Assembly: GCA_946415375.1 (NCBI GenBank)
Contig: CAMKSF010000015.1
Coordinates: 1-38,133, forward strand
Reading direction: 5' to 3'
DNA from: an uncultured Clostridia bacterium
Lineage (GTDB): Bacteria > Bacillota > Clostridia > TANB77 > CAG-508
DNA: 38,133 nt
Shown here one piece after another: positions 14,845 through 22,412 of this stretch. How positions within the stretch are numbered: the first letter of the stretch is position 1; each line of letters opens with the position of its first letter. The translations under genes and the position numbers were made by a program. The notes beneath the pieces are model-generated. The model made no database searches. It saw nothing but the letters and a program-made list of their open reading frames with translations, and was not told the origin of the DNA.

Positions 14845-15429
14845 ATGTTTGAAAACATTAAAAAATTTTTCAAAAAAGTAGGGAAAAAAGAAACGGTAAA
14901 TGCAAGTTCAAGAGATACGGCAAAGGAAAGACTACATCTAGTTTTGATGCAAGACAGAGCAAATGTATCAGCGGATTTTCTTGACTTGATGAGACAAGAG
15001 ATAATTGAGGTAATAAAAAAATATATAGATATAGATGAATCAGCTTTGGATGTTAGACTTACAAATCAAGCAAAAGAAGATGGAACACAAGGTGCACCTG
15101 TTCTTTATGCTAACATTCCAATTTTAAACATAAAAGAAGATAGCAAAAATTTAAAAAAAGATGAACAAAGTGAAGAAAAAGAGAAAATAAAATCAAAAGA
15201 AAAAAACAAAGAGGAAGAACAACTAGAAAAAAATGAAGATAAAGTCGAAACAGTAGTTGAAAAAAATGAAGAATTTGACATGATTTCAGAAGAAAAAGAA
15301 GTTGACGAGGTCAATAGTGAAAAAGAGATAACAAAACAGGAAGAAGAAAAAATTGAGGAAGCAATTAAAATAGTAGAAGAAGAAAACGGTAATATTGATA
15401 ACTCTGAAACTGACAAAAAAGAAGAATAA
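14845..15429 (+). CDS. minE: Cell division topological specificity factor MinE with long acidic tail
   Basis: MinE stimulates MinD ATPase and keeps the MinCD inhibitor away from midcell. Residues 1 to about 95 are a complete MinE: an amphipathic start (MFENIKKFFKK), the MinD-binding helix region ASSRDTAKERLHLVLMQDRA, and the dimer domain LMRQEIIEVIKKYIDIDESALDVRL ending in VLYANIPI. Bacterial MinE is usually 85-95 residues; this one is 194, because about 98 residues of Lys/Glu-rich, probably coiled or disordered sequence follow. The extension has no frameshift mark and keeps the same codon use. GGAGG lies 9 bases before the ATG. It is in the minD-minE-rodA operon. Confidence 0.92.
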   Translation: MFENIKKFFKKVGKKETVNASSRDTAKERLHLVLMQDRANVSADFLDLMRQEIIEVIKKYIDIDESALDVRLTNQAKEDGTQGAPVLYANIPILNIKEDSKNLKKDEQSEEKEKIKSKEKNKEEEQLEKNEDKVETVVEKNEEFDMISEEKEVDEVNSEKEITKQEEEKIEEAIKIVEEENGNIDNSETDKKEE

Positions 15430-15450
15430 CAAAGATAAAAGAGAGAAGAT

Positions 15451-16578
15451 ATGGGAAAGAGATTAAAAAATATAGAGTGGTGGATTTTAGTTTTAGCATT
15501 ATTACTATGTGTGATAGGCTTTGTTGCACTATATTCTGCTACTCAGTCAGATAATTTTGAATATTTAAGAAAACAGGTTATTTGGTTTGTAATTAGTTTA
15601 ATAGTTATGGTAGTAGTAGCATTTATAGATTACAAGATTTTGGTGAAAATATCCCCTATTTTATATGGTATTTCAATATTGCTATTAATAGCGGTTTTAT
15701 TTACTAAGTCTATTAATGGAGCAAGTAGTTGGTTTAATATAGGAGGTTTTTCTTTGCAACCAGCAGAAATATCTAAGGCTACAGTTATACTATTTTTATC
15801 TTATGTAGTTGCAACTTTGCAAATAAATGGTAAAGAGGAAATAAATAGAATATGGAAAATAGCAATTATTTTGGCAACAGTTGCGCTTCCAGTTATGCTT
15901 ATTATATTGCAACCTGACTTTGGAACAGCAATGACATATATTATATCTTTACTTATGGTATTATTTGTTGCAGGGATTGATAAAAAATACATAATTGCAG
16001 CGATAGTTTTAATTGTTATTGGAGTTCCATTAATATATAAATTTGTGTTACCAGCACATGCAAGAACAAGAATAGATGTATTTTTAAATCCAGAATCAGA
16101 TCCAAAAGGGTCAGGATATAATATTATTCAATCGAAACTTGCAATTGGTGCAGGAGAATTAACTGGAATGGGGTTATTAAATGGAAATCAAACACAACTT
16201 GGGTATTTATCTCCAAAGACAACAGATTTTATTTATCCAGTAATAGGTGAAGAAATGGGATTTATAGTTTCTGCAATAGTAATAGTAGCATATGTATTTT
16301 TAATAAACAAAATTCTTTATATAGCAAAAACAGCGAGAGATGATTATGGAACATATATTGCAGCAGGTGTTGCAGGAGTATTCTTTTTCCATATGACAGA
16401 AAACATAGGGATGACAATGGGGTTACTACCTATAACAGGAGTACCACTTCTTTTTATTAGCTATGGAGGAAGCTCATTGCTTACAAGTTTTCTATGTATA
16501 GGATTGTTATTAAACATTAGTGGAAATAGAAAGAAAACAATATATATGTCAAATGGTTCGGAATACGGGAATTTCTAG
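15451..16578 (+). CDS. rodA: SEDS-family peptidoglycan glycosyltransferase RodA
   Basis: RodA polymerises lipid II into glycan strands during elongation, together with a class B penicillin-binding protein. The 375-residue protein is an all-helix membrane protein with about 10 segments. SEDS signatures include LYSATQS near residue 27, SWFNIGGFSLQPAEISK (about 91-107), LQPDFGTAM (about 151-159), and the C-terminal ITGVPLLFISYGGSSLL (about 327-343). The compact length and position after minDE point to RodA over FtsW or SpoVE. GAGAAGA is a weak ribosome-binding site 3-4 bases before the ATG. It follows minE by 21 bases and is followed by dusB after 16. Confidence 0.9.
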   Translation: MGKRLKNIEWWILVLALLLCVIGFVALYSATQSDNFEYLRKQVIWFVISLIVMVVVAFIDYKILVKISPILYGISILLLIAVLFTKSINGASSWFNIGGFSLQPAEISKATVILFLSYVVATLQINGKEEINRIWKIAIILATVALPVMLIILQPDFGTAMTYIISLLMVLFVAGIDKKYIIAAIVLIVIGVPLIYKFVLPAHARTRIDVFLNPESDPKGSGYNIIQSKLAIGAGELTGMGLLNGNQTQLGYLSPKTTDFIYPVIGEEMGFIVSAIVIVAYVFLINKILYIAKTARDDYGTYIAAGVAGVFFFHMTENIGMTMGLLPITGVPLLFISYGGSSLLTSFLCIGLLLNISGNRKKTIYMSNGSEYGNF

Positions 16579-16594
16579 ATAAAAGGGTGAAAAA

Positions 16595-17563
16595 ATGTAT
16601 TTAAAAGAAATAAATATTGGAAATGTAAAATGCAAAAATAATATATTTTTAGCACCAATGGCAGGTATTACAGACCTGCCATTTAGATTAATGTGTGAAA
16701 AATTTGAGCCTGGACTTGTTGTCACAGAAATGGTTAGCAGTAAAGCACTTCTATATAATGACGAAAAAACAAAAAAATTGTTAAATACAATAAATGAAAA
16801 AAGACCAATATCAATGCAAATATTTGGAAGCGATGAAGAAGCAATGAGCTTTGGAGCAAAATATGTTTCAAATCTTTCAGATATTGTAGATATAAATATG
16901 GGATGTCCAGCGCCAAAGGTTACAAAGAACGGTGATGGAAGTAAACTTTTAACAGATTTAGAAAAAGCAGGAAGTATTATAGATTCAGTTGTAAAAAACT
17001 CAAGTAAGCCTGTTACATTAAAAATAAGACTTGGATGGGATAAAGAACATATTGTAGCTACTGAAATAGCAAAAATAGCTGAAAGTTTAGGAGTATCTGC
17101 AATTGTTGTTCATGGTAGAACAAGGGATGAGTACTATTCAGGAAAGGCAAACTTAGAAGAAATTAGAAAGGTAAAAGAAGCGGTTAATATTCCAGTTATA
17201 GGAAACGGTGACATTGTAAATGAAGAGACAGCAATGAATATGTTTGAAATAACTGGATGTGATGGAATAATGATAGGAAGAGCAGCGATAGGAAATCCAT
17301 GGATTTTTGAAAGGTTGAGATATTATTTAGAGACAGGAGTAAAATTACCAGAAGTTTCTTTAGAGGAAAAACTTAAAATAATAAAAGAACACTTTATACT
17401 AGAAATAGAAGAAAAAGGTGAATATACAGGTATTAGAGAATTTAGAAAACATTTAGCTTTTTATTCAAAAGGGCTATCTAAAGCTAGTGAATTTAGAAGC
17501 AAAATTAATACTTTAAATAGCAAAGAGGAAGTTTTACTTTGTCTAGAAAAATATTTTAACTAG
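16595..17563 (+). CDS. dusB: tRNA-dihydrouridine synthase, DusB type
   Basis: An FMN-dependent enzyme that reduces uridine to dihydrouridine in the D-loop of tRNA. The 322-residue protein is a TIM barrel with LAPMAGITDLPFR at 19-31 (FMN phosphate region), catalytic Cys104 in NMGCPAPKVTKNGDGS, LKIRLGWD, VVHGRTRDEYYSG, and VIGNGDI plus GIMIGRAAIGNPW near the C-terminal barrel end. These are the DusB/NifR3 signatures common in Firmicutes. GGGTGA stands about 5 bases before the ATG. It is probably the last essential gene of the minD operon; a phosphatase gene follows 18 bases on. Confidence 0.93.
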   Translation: MYLKEINIGNVKCKNNIFLAPMAGITDLPFRLMCEKFEPGLVVTEMVSSKALLYNDEKTKKLLNTINEKRPISMQIFGSDEEAMSFGAKYVSNLSDIVDINMGCPAPKVTKNGDGSKLLTDLEKAGSIIDSVVKNSSKPVTLKIRLGWDKEHIVATEIAKIAESLGVSAIVVHGRTRDEYYSGKANLEEIRKVKEAVNIPVIGNGDIVNEETAMNMFEITGCDGIMIGRAAIGNPWIFERLRYYLETGVKLPEVSLEEKLKIIKEHFILEIEEKGEYTGIREFRKHLAFYSKGLSKASEFRSKINTLNSKEEVLLCLEKYFN

Positions 17564-17581
17564 CTGAAAAGAGGGATGAAT

Positions 17582-18124
17582 ATGAATTTATATGTTGTAA
17601 GACACGGTGAAGTCCCATCAAATTTAAGTGGTGTAATTATTGATCGTTTTGATGAAAAATTGACTGATAAAGGGATTGAACAATCAAAAAAAGTAGGTAA
17701 TAAATTATCTAATACAAAATTTGATGTTATTATTTCTTCACCTTCACATAGAACAGTTGAAACTACAGAATATATAGCTCCTAATCAAGACATTATTTTG
17801 GATTCGAGAATTAATGAAAGAAAATTAGGAAAACTTGTAGGAGAGAAGTGGGAAGATATAAATCAAAACATCTGGAATTCGATGGAATATGAAAAAACAC
17901 CAGAAGGAGCTGAAACTTTACTTTCAGGCCTGAATAGAACAAAGGATTTCTTAAACGAAATAAGAGAAAAATATAAAGGAAAAAATGTATTAGTTGTAAC
18001 TCACAATTTTGTGAGTAAATGTATATGGATAAATGAAACTAATGCAACAAATAAAGATGAAATAAATAACTTTGTTCATGCAAATGATGAAGTAAAGTAT
18101 TACTATGAAAAGGATGAATTTTGA
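17582..18124 (+). CDS. Histidine phosphatase superfamily protein
   Basis: A 180-residue member of the phosphoglycerate-mutase-like phosphatase superfamily. The catalytic R-H-G motif is at residues 7-9 (MNLYVVRHGEV), with a second Arg in SSPSHRTVETTEY, an acid region in INERKLGKLVGEKW, and the second active-site His in VVTHNFVSK. The substrate (sugar phosphate, nucleotide or protein) cannot be told from sequence. The start chosen is ATG 17582: GAGGG at 17571-17575 is its ribosome-binding site, while the in-frame ATG at 17576 touches that site. It follows dusB in the same direction with a short gap, and may share its transcript. Confidence 0.85.
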   Translation: MNLYVVRHGEVPSNLSGVIIDRFDEKLTDKGIEQSKKVGNKLSNTKFDVIISSPSHRTVETTEYIAPNQDIILDSRINERKLGKLVGEKWEDINQNIWNSMEYEKTPEGAETLLSGLNRTKDFLNEIREKYKGKNVLVVTHNFVSKCIWINETNATNKDEINNFVHANDEVKYYYEKDEF

Positions 18125-18201
18125 TGGAATAGATTATACTTTTAAGAATAATTAAATATATATTCTGATTATATAAAATAAAAAGAAAGGTGGAAGAAAA
18201 G

Positions 18202-18885
18202 ATGGTACATGAATACAAAAGTGGAATAGGACATATTGATAAAGAAAGTAAGAGAATTATAGGAGAACAAGAATTTTCAAGTTTAGAAAATTTTGACGAT
18301 TCAGAGGAAAAGCAATATAGATTATATGATTGCAAATTAATATTAATTTTGAATAATGTATATGTTAATGGAAAGCCACAAGAAGGTAAATGTATATATA
18401 TTCCAATAGACAAGGATGATGCAAGATTTTATTCAGATGCAGATTTTAGACATAATTCATATTTAGCTAATGCTTTAAAGAACTATAAATGGGGAGATGA
18501 AGGACAATATCATCCAATTCAAAAGAAACTTGATAGCAAAGAAGGAATTAAGTATGAAGAAATGTTTGCTATTTTAGCTAACTGTGGAATAGCAGTTATA
18601 AGTAATTTGGATTATAGTTTTACAGAACCTGCAAGAAAAAAAGCAGTACTATATATGCCTAAAACATGGAGAGAGTCACAAATAAAACAATTAGAAAAAA
18701 TTCAGGGTATGTTGGAAGAAGAAAATTATGTAATAGGACTTAATGCACTTAATACTCTTAATACTGAAGAAGACAGATTAGGTGATTTTGAATATGAAGG
18801 ACCTGTATATATAGAGATTGGTGAAAAATTAGCAGATAGAATTAGGCAAAGACAAAATGGTAAAGATATAGAAGGTGGAAGGTGA
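18202..18885 (+). CDS. Unrecognised 227-aa protein upstream of aspS
   Basis: I do not recognise this protein. It starts MVHEYKSGIGHIDKES, has no signal or membrane segment, and looks soluble with mixed alpha/beta content. Visible stretches include YDCKLILILNNVYVNGK, CIYIPIDKDDARFYSDAD, MFAILANCGIAVISNLDYS and KKAVLYMPKTWRESQIKQLEK, the last suggesting a strand followed by an amphipathic helix. The start is ATG 18202, following AAAGGTGG by 8 bases; the in-frame GTG at 18190 lies inside that site. It ends 4 bases before aspS, so the two are almost certainly co-transcribed, which hints at a translation-related or merely co-regulated role. Confidence 0.75.
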   Translation: MVHEYKSGIGHIDKESKRIIGEQEFSSLENFDDSEEKQYRLYDCKLILILNNVYVNGKPQEGKCIYIPIDKDDARFYSDADFRHNSYLANALKNYKWGDEGQYHPIQKKLDSKEGIKYEEMFAILANCGIAVISNLDYSFTEPARKKAVLYMPKTWRESQIKQLEKIQGMLEEENYVIGLNALNTLNTEEDRLGDFEYEGPVYIEIGEKLADRIRQRQNGKDIEGGR

Positions 18886-18889
18886 GAAA

Positions 18890-20632
18890 ATGTATAGAAC
18901 AAAAAATTTAGGAGAATTAAGAATAGAAAATGTTGGAGAAGTAGTCGAACTTGCTGGATGGGTGCAGACTGTAAGAAATTTAGGAGGAATGATTTTCATT
19001 GATTTAAGAGATGAAGACGGAATAACACAAGTAGTTGTAAATGATACTAAGCTTCAAGAGAAAGCCAAAAGTTTAAATACAGAAAGTTGTATCCACATAA
19101 AGGGAAAAGTTGTGGAAAGAGCAAGTAAAAATCCAAAAATGCCAACAGGAGATATTGAAGTAATAGCAGATGAAATAGAAGTCTTAGGAAAATGTAAGCC
19201 AGAGCTTCCTTTTGAAATAAATTCAGAAATAGATGCAAGAGAAGATTTAAGATTAGAATATAGATTTTTAGATTTAAGAAATGAAAAACTACATAATAAT
19301 ATTTTACTTCGTTCAAAAATATTAAAATATATAAGAGATAAGATGGAAGAGTTAGGATTTCCCGAAATACAAACACCAATTCTAGCAAATTCGTCACCAG
19401 AAGGAGCAAGAGACTATTTAGTACCTAGTAGATTAAACCCAGGAGAGTTTTACGCTTTACCACAAGCACCACAACAATTTAAACAATTGCTTATGGTATC
19501 TGGATTTAATAAATATTTCCAAATAGCACCATGTTTTAGAGATGAAGATCCAAGAGCTGATAGAGCACCAGGGGAATTCTATCAACTAGATTTTGAAATG
19601 GCATTTGCAACACAAGAAGATGTATTTAAAGTAATAGAAGAAGTTGTTCCAGCAACTTTTGCAAACTTTACTAATTGGCAAGTAGATAGAGGACCATTTA
19701 TAAGAATTCCATATAAGGACGCAATGGAAAAATACGGAATAGATAAGCCAGATTTAAGAAATCCATTAATAATCCAAGACGCAACAAAACTATTTGAAAA
19801 CACAGAATTTAATGCTTTTAAAGATAAAGCAATAAAACTGATTGTAGTTCCAAATGGAGCTGAACAAGGAAGAAAATTCTTTGATAGAATGACAGAATTT
19901 GCAACATCTGAAGAAGTTGGAGCAAAAGGCTTAGCTTGGACAAAAATTACTTTAGAAAAACAGGTTGAAGGTGGAATTGCCAAATTTATAACAGATGAAA
20001 TAAAAGAGCAATTAATAAATGAATATGGAGCAGAAGAAAATTCGAGTTTATTCTTTATAGCAGATGAATTAAAGGCAGCACAAAAAATTGCAGGACTTGT
20101 TAGAATTGAACTTGGAAAGAGACTAGATTTATTAGAGAAGAATGTATATAGATTTTGTTTTATAGTAGATTTCCCGATGTATGAATTAACAGATGAAGGA
20201 ACAATAGATTTTGGGCATAATCCATTTTCAATGCCACAAGGAGGAATGGAAGCGTTAGAAACAAAAGACCCATTAGATATAGTAGCATATCAATTTGACC
20301 TAGTATGTAATGGTTATGAGATGGCATCAGGAGCAGTAAGAAATCAAAATCCAGAGATAATGGTTAAAGCATTTGAAATCGCAGGATATAAAGAAGAAGA
20401 TATAAAAATAAAATTTGGAGCTTTATATAATGCATTCCAATATGGTACTCCACCACATGCTGGAGCTGCGCCTGGAATTGATAGAATGGTAATGCTTATA
20501 GCAGATTCTCAAAACATTAGAGAAGTAATTGCTTTCCCTAAAAATAAAAGAGCAAGAGATCTTCTTATGAGAGCACCATCAAAGGTTTCTGAAGAACAAT
20601 TAAAAGATGTACATATAAAACTCTTGAAATAA
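18890..20632 (+). CDS. aspS: Aspartate--tRNA ligase
   Basis: Charges tRNA-Asp with aspartate. The 580-residue protein has the N-terminal OB fold (about 1-105, with ELAGWVQTVRNLGGMIFIDLRDEDGITQVV), class II motif 1 region (LRSKILKYIRDKMEELGFPEIQTPIL), motif 2 as CFRDEDPRADRAPGEFYQLD, a GAD-type insertion (about 290-410), and motif 3 GAAPGIDRMVML. The APGEFYQLD and FGHNPFSMPQGGMEALETKDP stretches recall, from memory, the form common in alphaproteobacteria, while E. coli and Bacillus enzymes have a QPEFTQ-type motif 2. AAGGTGA is the ribosome-binding site before the ATG at 18890; the in-frame GTG at 18875 lies upstream within the previous gene. Confidence 0.95.
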   Translation: MYRTKNLGELRIENVGEVVELAGWVQTVRNLGGMIFIDLRDEDGITQVVVNDTKLQEKAKSLNTESCIHIKGKVVERASKNPKMPTGDIEVIADEIEVLGKCKPELPFEINSEIDAREDLRLEYRFLDLRNEKLHNNILLRSKILKYIRDKMEELGFPEIQTPILANSSPEGARDYLVPSRLNPGEFYALPQAPQQFKQLLMVSGFNKYFQIAPCFRDEDPRADRAPGEFYQLDFEMAFATQEDVFKVIEEVVPATFANFTNWQVDRGPFIRIPYKDAMEKYGIDKPDLRNPLIIQDATKLFENTEFNAFKDKAIKLIVVPNGAEQGRKFFDRMTEFATSEEVGAKGLAWTKITLEKQVEGGIAKFITDEIKEQLINEYGAEENSSLFFIADELKAAQKIAGLVRIELGKRLDLLEKNVYRFCFIVDFPMYELTDEGTIDFGHNPFSMPQGGMEALETKDPLDIVAYQFDLVCNGYEMASGAVRNQNPEIMVKAFEIAGYKEEDIKIKFGALYNAFQYGTPPHAGAAPGIDRMVMLIADSQNIREVIAFPKNKRARDLLMRAPSKVSEEQLKDVHIKLLK

Positions 20633-20702
20633 TACATAAAATGTGTTATTATAAGGTTATAATTGTTTAATATAACATAAATGTGCATAAGGAGAAAACA
20701 AT

Positions 20703-21032
20703 ATGAAAGAAAAGAAGAAAGTGTATATCGTTGTAACGAAATATAAGAGCGAAGAGAATGCTATAGAGGAGGAACGGCTGTATTTAATCGAAGGCAAAAC
20801 ATATAAGGAATATATAAATGGTTCGTTCAAAAAAAGCTTCAATGTAAAGGAAGGTATGAAGTTATTTGTTTTAGAAGCTCATGTCGCTGCTGTGTATCTT
20901 TCTCAAAAAGAGCTTACAGTAGTAATGTCAAAACAGGGATACTTTTATTTTAAGGAAGATTTTAAACAGAAAGAGGTATATAACTTAAGGGAAGAGAAAA
21001 GAAAGAGCGAATTTTTTGAAGAATTTTTTTAA
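20703..21032 (+). CDS. Unrecognised 109-aa protein
   Basis: Not recognised. It begins MKEKKKVYIVVTKYKSEENAIEEERLYLIEG, ends with a Lys/Glu/Phe-rich tail (KSEFFEEFF), and has no membrane segment or signal. The pattern of short alternating strands (residues 6-85, e.g. KLFVLEAHVAAVYL and ELTVVMSKQGYFYF) suggests a small beta-rich fold. AAGGAG lies 8 bases before the ATG. Codons such as CGG, CTG and GGC differ from the local habit, so it may be acquired. Upstream there is a TATAAT at 20658-20663 but no clear -35. A strong terminator follows at 21050. Confidence 0.65.
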   Translation: MKEKKKVYIVVTKYKSEENAIEEERLYLIEGKTYKEYINGSFKKSFNVKEGMKLFVLEAHVAAVYLSQKELTVVMSKQGYFYFKEDFKQKEVYNLREEKRKSEFFEEFF

Positions 21033-21049
21033 TGTTTTCTAATAATGTG

Positions 21050-21081
21050 CCACTGCATTTTATTTAATGCAGTGGTTTTTT
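21050..21081 (+). terminator. Intrinsic terminator
   Basis: CCACTGCATT (21050-21059) pairs exactly with AATGCAGTGG (21066-21075), loop TTATTT (21060-21065), followed by six Ts. Confidence 0.93.
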
Positions 21082-21141
21082 ATGTACATCTATTTAGGTA
21101 ATTATAATTTTATTAGAAGAATAATAAAAACAATAAAAAAC

Positions 21142-21170
21142 TTGACAAACACAAACTTATGTTCTATAAT
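21142..21170 (+). promoter_or_regulatory. Consensus promoter of the DUF1016 gene
   Basis: TTGACA (21142-21147), exactly 17 bases, then TATAAT (21165-21170): a perfect sigma-A promoter. The leader to the start codon is about 100 bases of AT-rich sequence in which I see no structure. Confidence 0.85.
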
Positions 21171-21276
21171 AATTATACAATAATATCATATAATTTTAAA
21201 ATCAAATATAATTTAAATCGAACCAAAATATGTCCTAAATATGCTATTACGAGTAATATTAAATGGAGGAATATTT

Positions 21277-22311
21277 ATGGAATTTGGATTAACATTTTTA
21301 ACAAATGAAAAAGAATTTAATGAATTATTTAATAATATAAAAGAATTGGTTATTAATAGTAGAAATAAAGTTTATACTACTGTTAATACAGAAATGCTTA
21401 ATTTATATTGGAATATTGGAAAAATAATTATGGAAATACAACAAGGTGACGAGAGAGCTCCATATGGAGATGCTGTTCTTGAAAAATTATCACTTAAATT
21501 GACAAACGAATTTGGTAAAGGATTTTCAAAAAGAAACTTAGAAAGAATGAGAAAGTTTTATATAATTTTTCCAATTGCGACAACACTGTCGTCGCAATTG
21601 AGTTGGTCACATTATTTAGAATTAATAAAAATAGAAGAAGAACCAAAAAGAAATTTTTATTTAAAGGAATGCATTAATTCTATGTGGAGTGTTCGTGAAT
21701 TACAAAGACAAAAAGATTCATTACTTTATGAGAGATTGATTTTATCTGCAGATAAAGAAAAAGTGTTAGAGCTCTCTCAAGAAGGACAAATATTAAGAGA
21801 AAGTAAAGATTTAGTAAAAGATCCTTTTGTGCTTGAATTTCTTGATATAAAGGAGAATACAAAATATTTAGAAACGGATTTAGAAAAAAATATATTAGAA
21901 CATTTAAAAGAATTTTTACTTGAATTAGGTAAAGGATTTAGTTATGTAGGGAATCAAGTAAGATTAACATTGGAAGAAGATCACTTTTATCCTGATTTAG
22001 TTTTTTATAATAGAATTTTAAAATGCTTTGTTATTATAGATTTAAAAATAGGAAAAGTGACGCCACAAGACATTGGGCAAATGCAAATGTATGTTAACTA
22101 TTATGATAGAGAGATAAAAAACACTGATGAAAATCAAACTATAGGAATTTTACTAAGTACAAGTAAAAACAAAACAGTTGTAAAATATACATTACCTGAA
22201 GATAATAAAACTATTTTTTCATCTGAATACAAATTGAATATGCCATCAGAGCAAGAGCTAATAGCTGCAGTTGAGGAGGAAAAGAAAAATTTTGAATTAA
22301 ACAATTTTTGA
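21277..22311 (+). CDS. DUF1016 / YhcG-type PD-(D/E)XK nuclease-like protein
   Basis: A 344-residue protein of the DUF1016 (YhcG) family, found scattered among restriction loci and mobile regions; its role is unsettled. The N-terminal part (to about residue 165) has the family pattern LNLYWNIGKIIMEIQQ, FSKRNLERMRKFY and LSWSHYLELIKIE; the C-terminal domain has the nuclease-fold strand pattern YPDLVFYNRILKCFVIIDLKIGK with Asp and D-x-K residues, then GQMQMYVNYYDRE and GILLSTSKNKTVVKY. The start is ATG 21277, preceded by TGGAGGA; a longer frame from 21241 covers that site. No restriction or methylase gene is adjacent, so it stands alone under a consensus promoter. A palindrome is embedded in the gene at 21572-21600. 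Confidence 0.88.
   Translation: MEFGLTFLTNEKEFNELFNNIKELVINSRNKVYTTVNTEMLNLYWNIGKIIMEIQQGDERAPYGDAVLEKLSLKLTNEFGKGFSKRNLERMRKFYIIFPIATTLSSQLSWSHYLELIKIEEEPKRNFYLKECINSMWSVRELQRQKDSLLYERLILSADKEKVLELSQEGQILRESKDLVKDPFVLEFLDIKENTKYLETDLEKNILEHLKEFLLELGKGFSYVGNQVRLTLEEDHFYPDLVFYNRILKCFVIIDLKIGKVTPQDIGQMQMYVNYYDREIKNTDENQTIGILLSTSKNKTVVKYTLPEDNKTIFSSEYKLNMPSEQELIAAVEEEKKNFELNNF
21572..21600. repeat. 10-bp perfect palindrome inside the DUF1016 gene
   Basis: CAATTGCGAC (21572-21581) and GTCGCAATTG (21591-21600) are exact reverse complements around a 9-base centre. The G+C-rich tips stand out against the AT-rich gene. The peptide across it (residues about 99-108, before SWSHY) lies where family members vary. 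Confidence 0.8.
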
Positions 22312-22352
22312 AATACTAGTTTTTTTCATATATAAAATTAAACTGCTAGCAC

Positions 22353-22381
22353 TTGACTTTTTAATAAAAAGTATATATAAT
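22353..22381 (+). promoter_or_regulatory. Promoter of topA
   Basis: TTGACT (22353-22358), a 17-base spacer and TATAAT (22376-22381), 31 bases before the start. Confidence 0.8.
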
Positions 22382-22412
22382 TTTTAAGAAAATAAGTAAG
22401 AAGGAGAATACA

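Noticed and set aside
20656..20676. GTTATA-N9-TATAAC dyad ahead of the 109-aa gene as an operator
   Set aside because: Such short AT-only dyads are expected by chance in this sequence, and no -35 box supports a promoter there.
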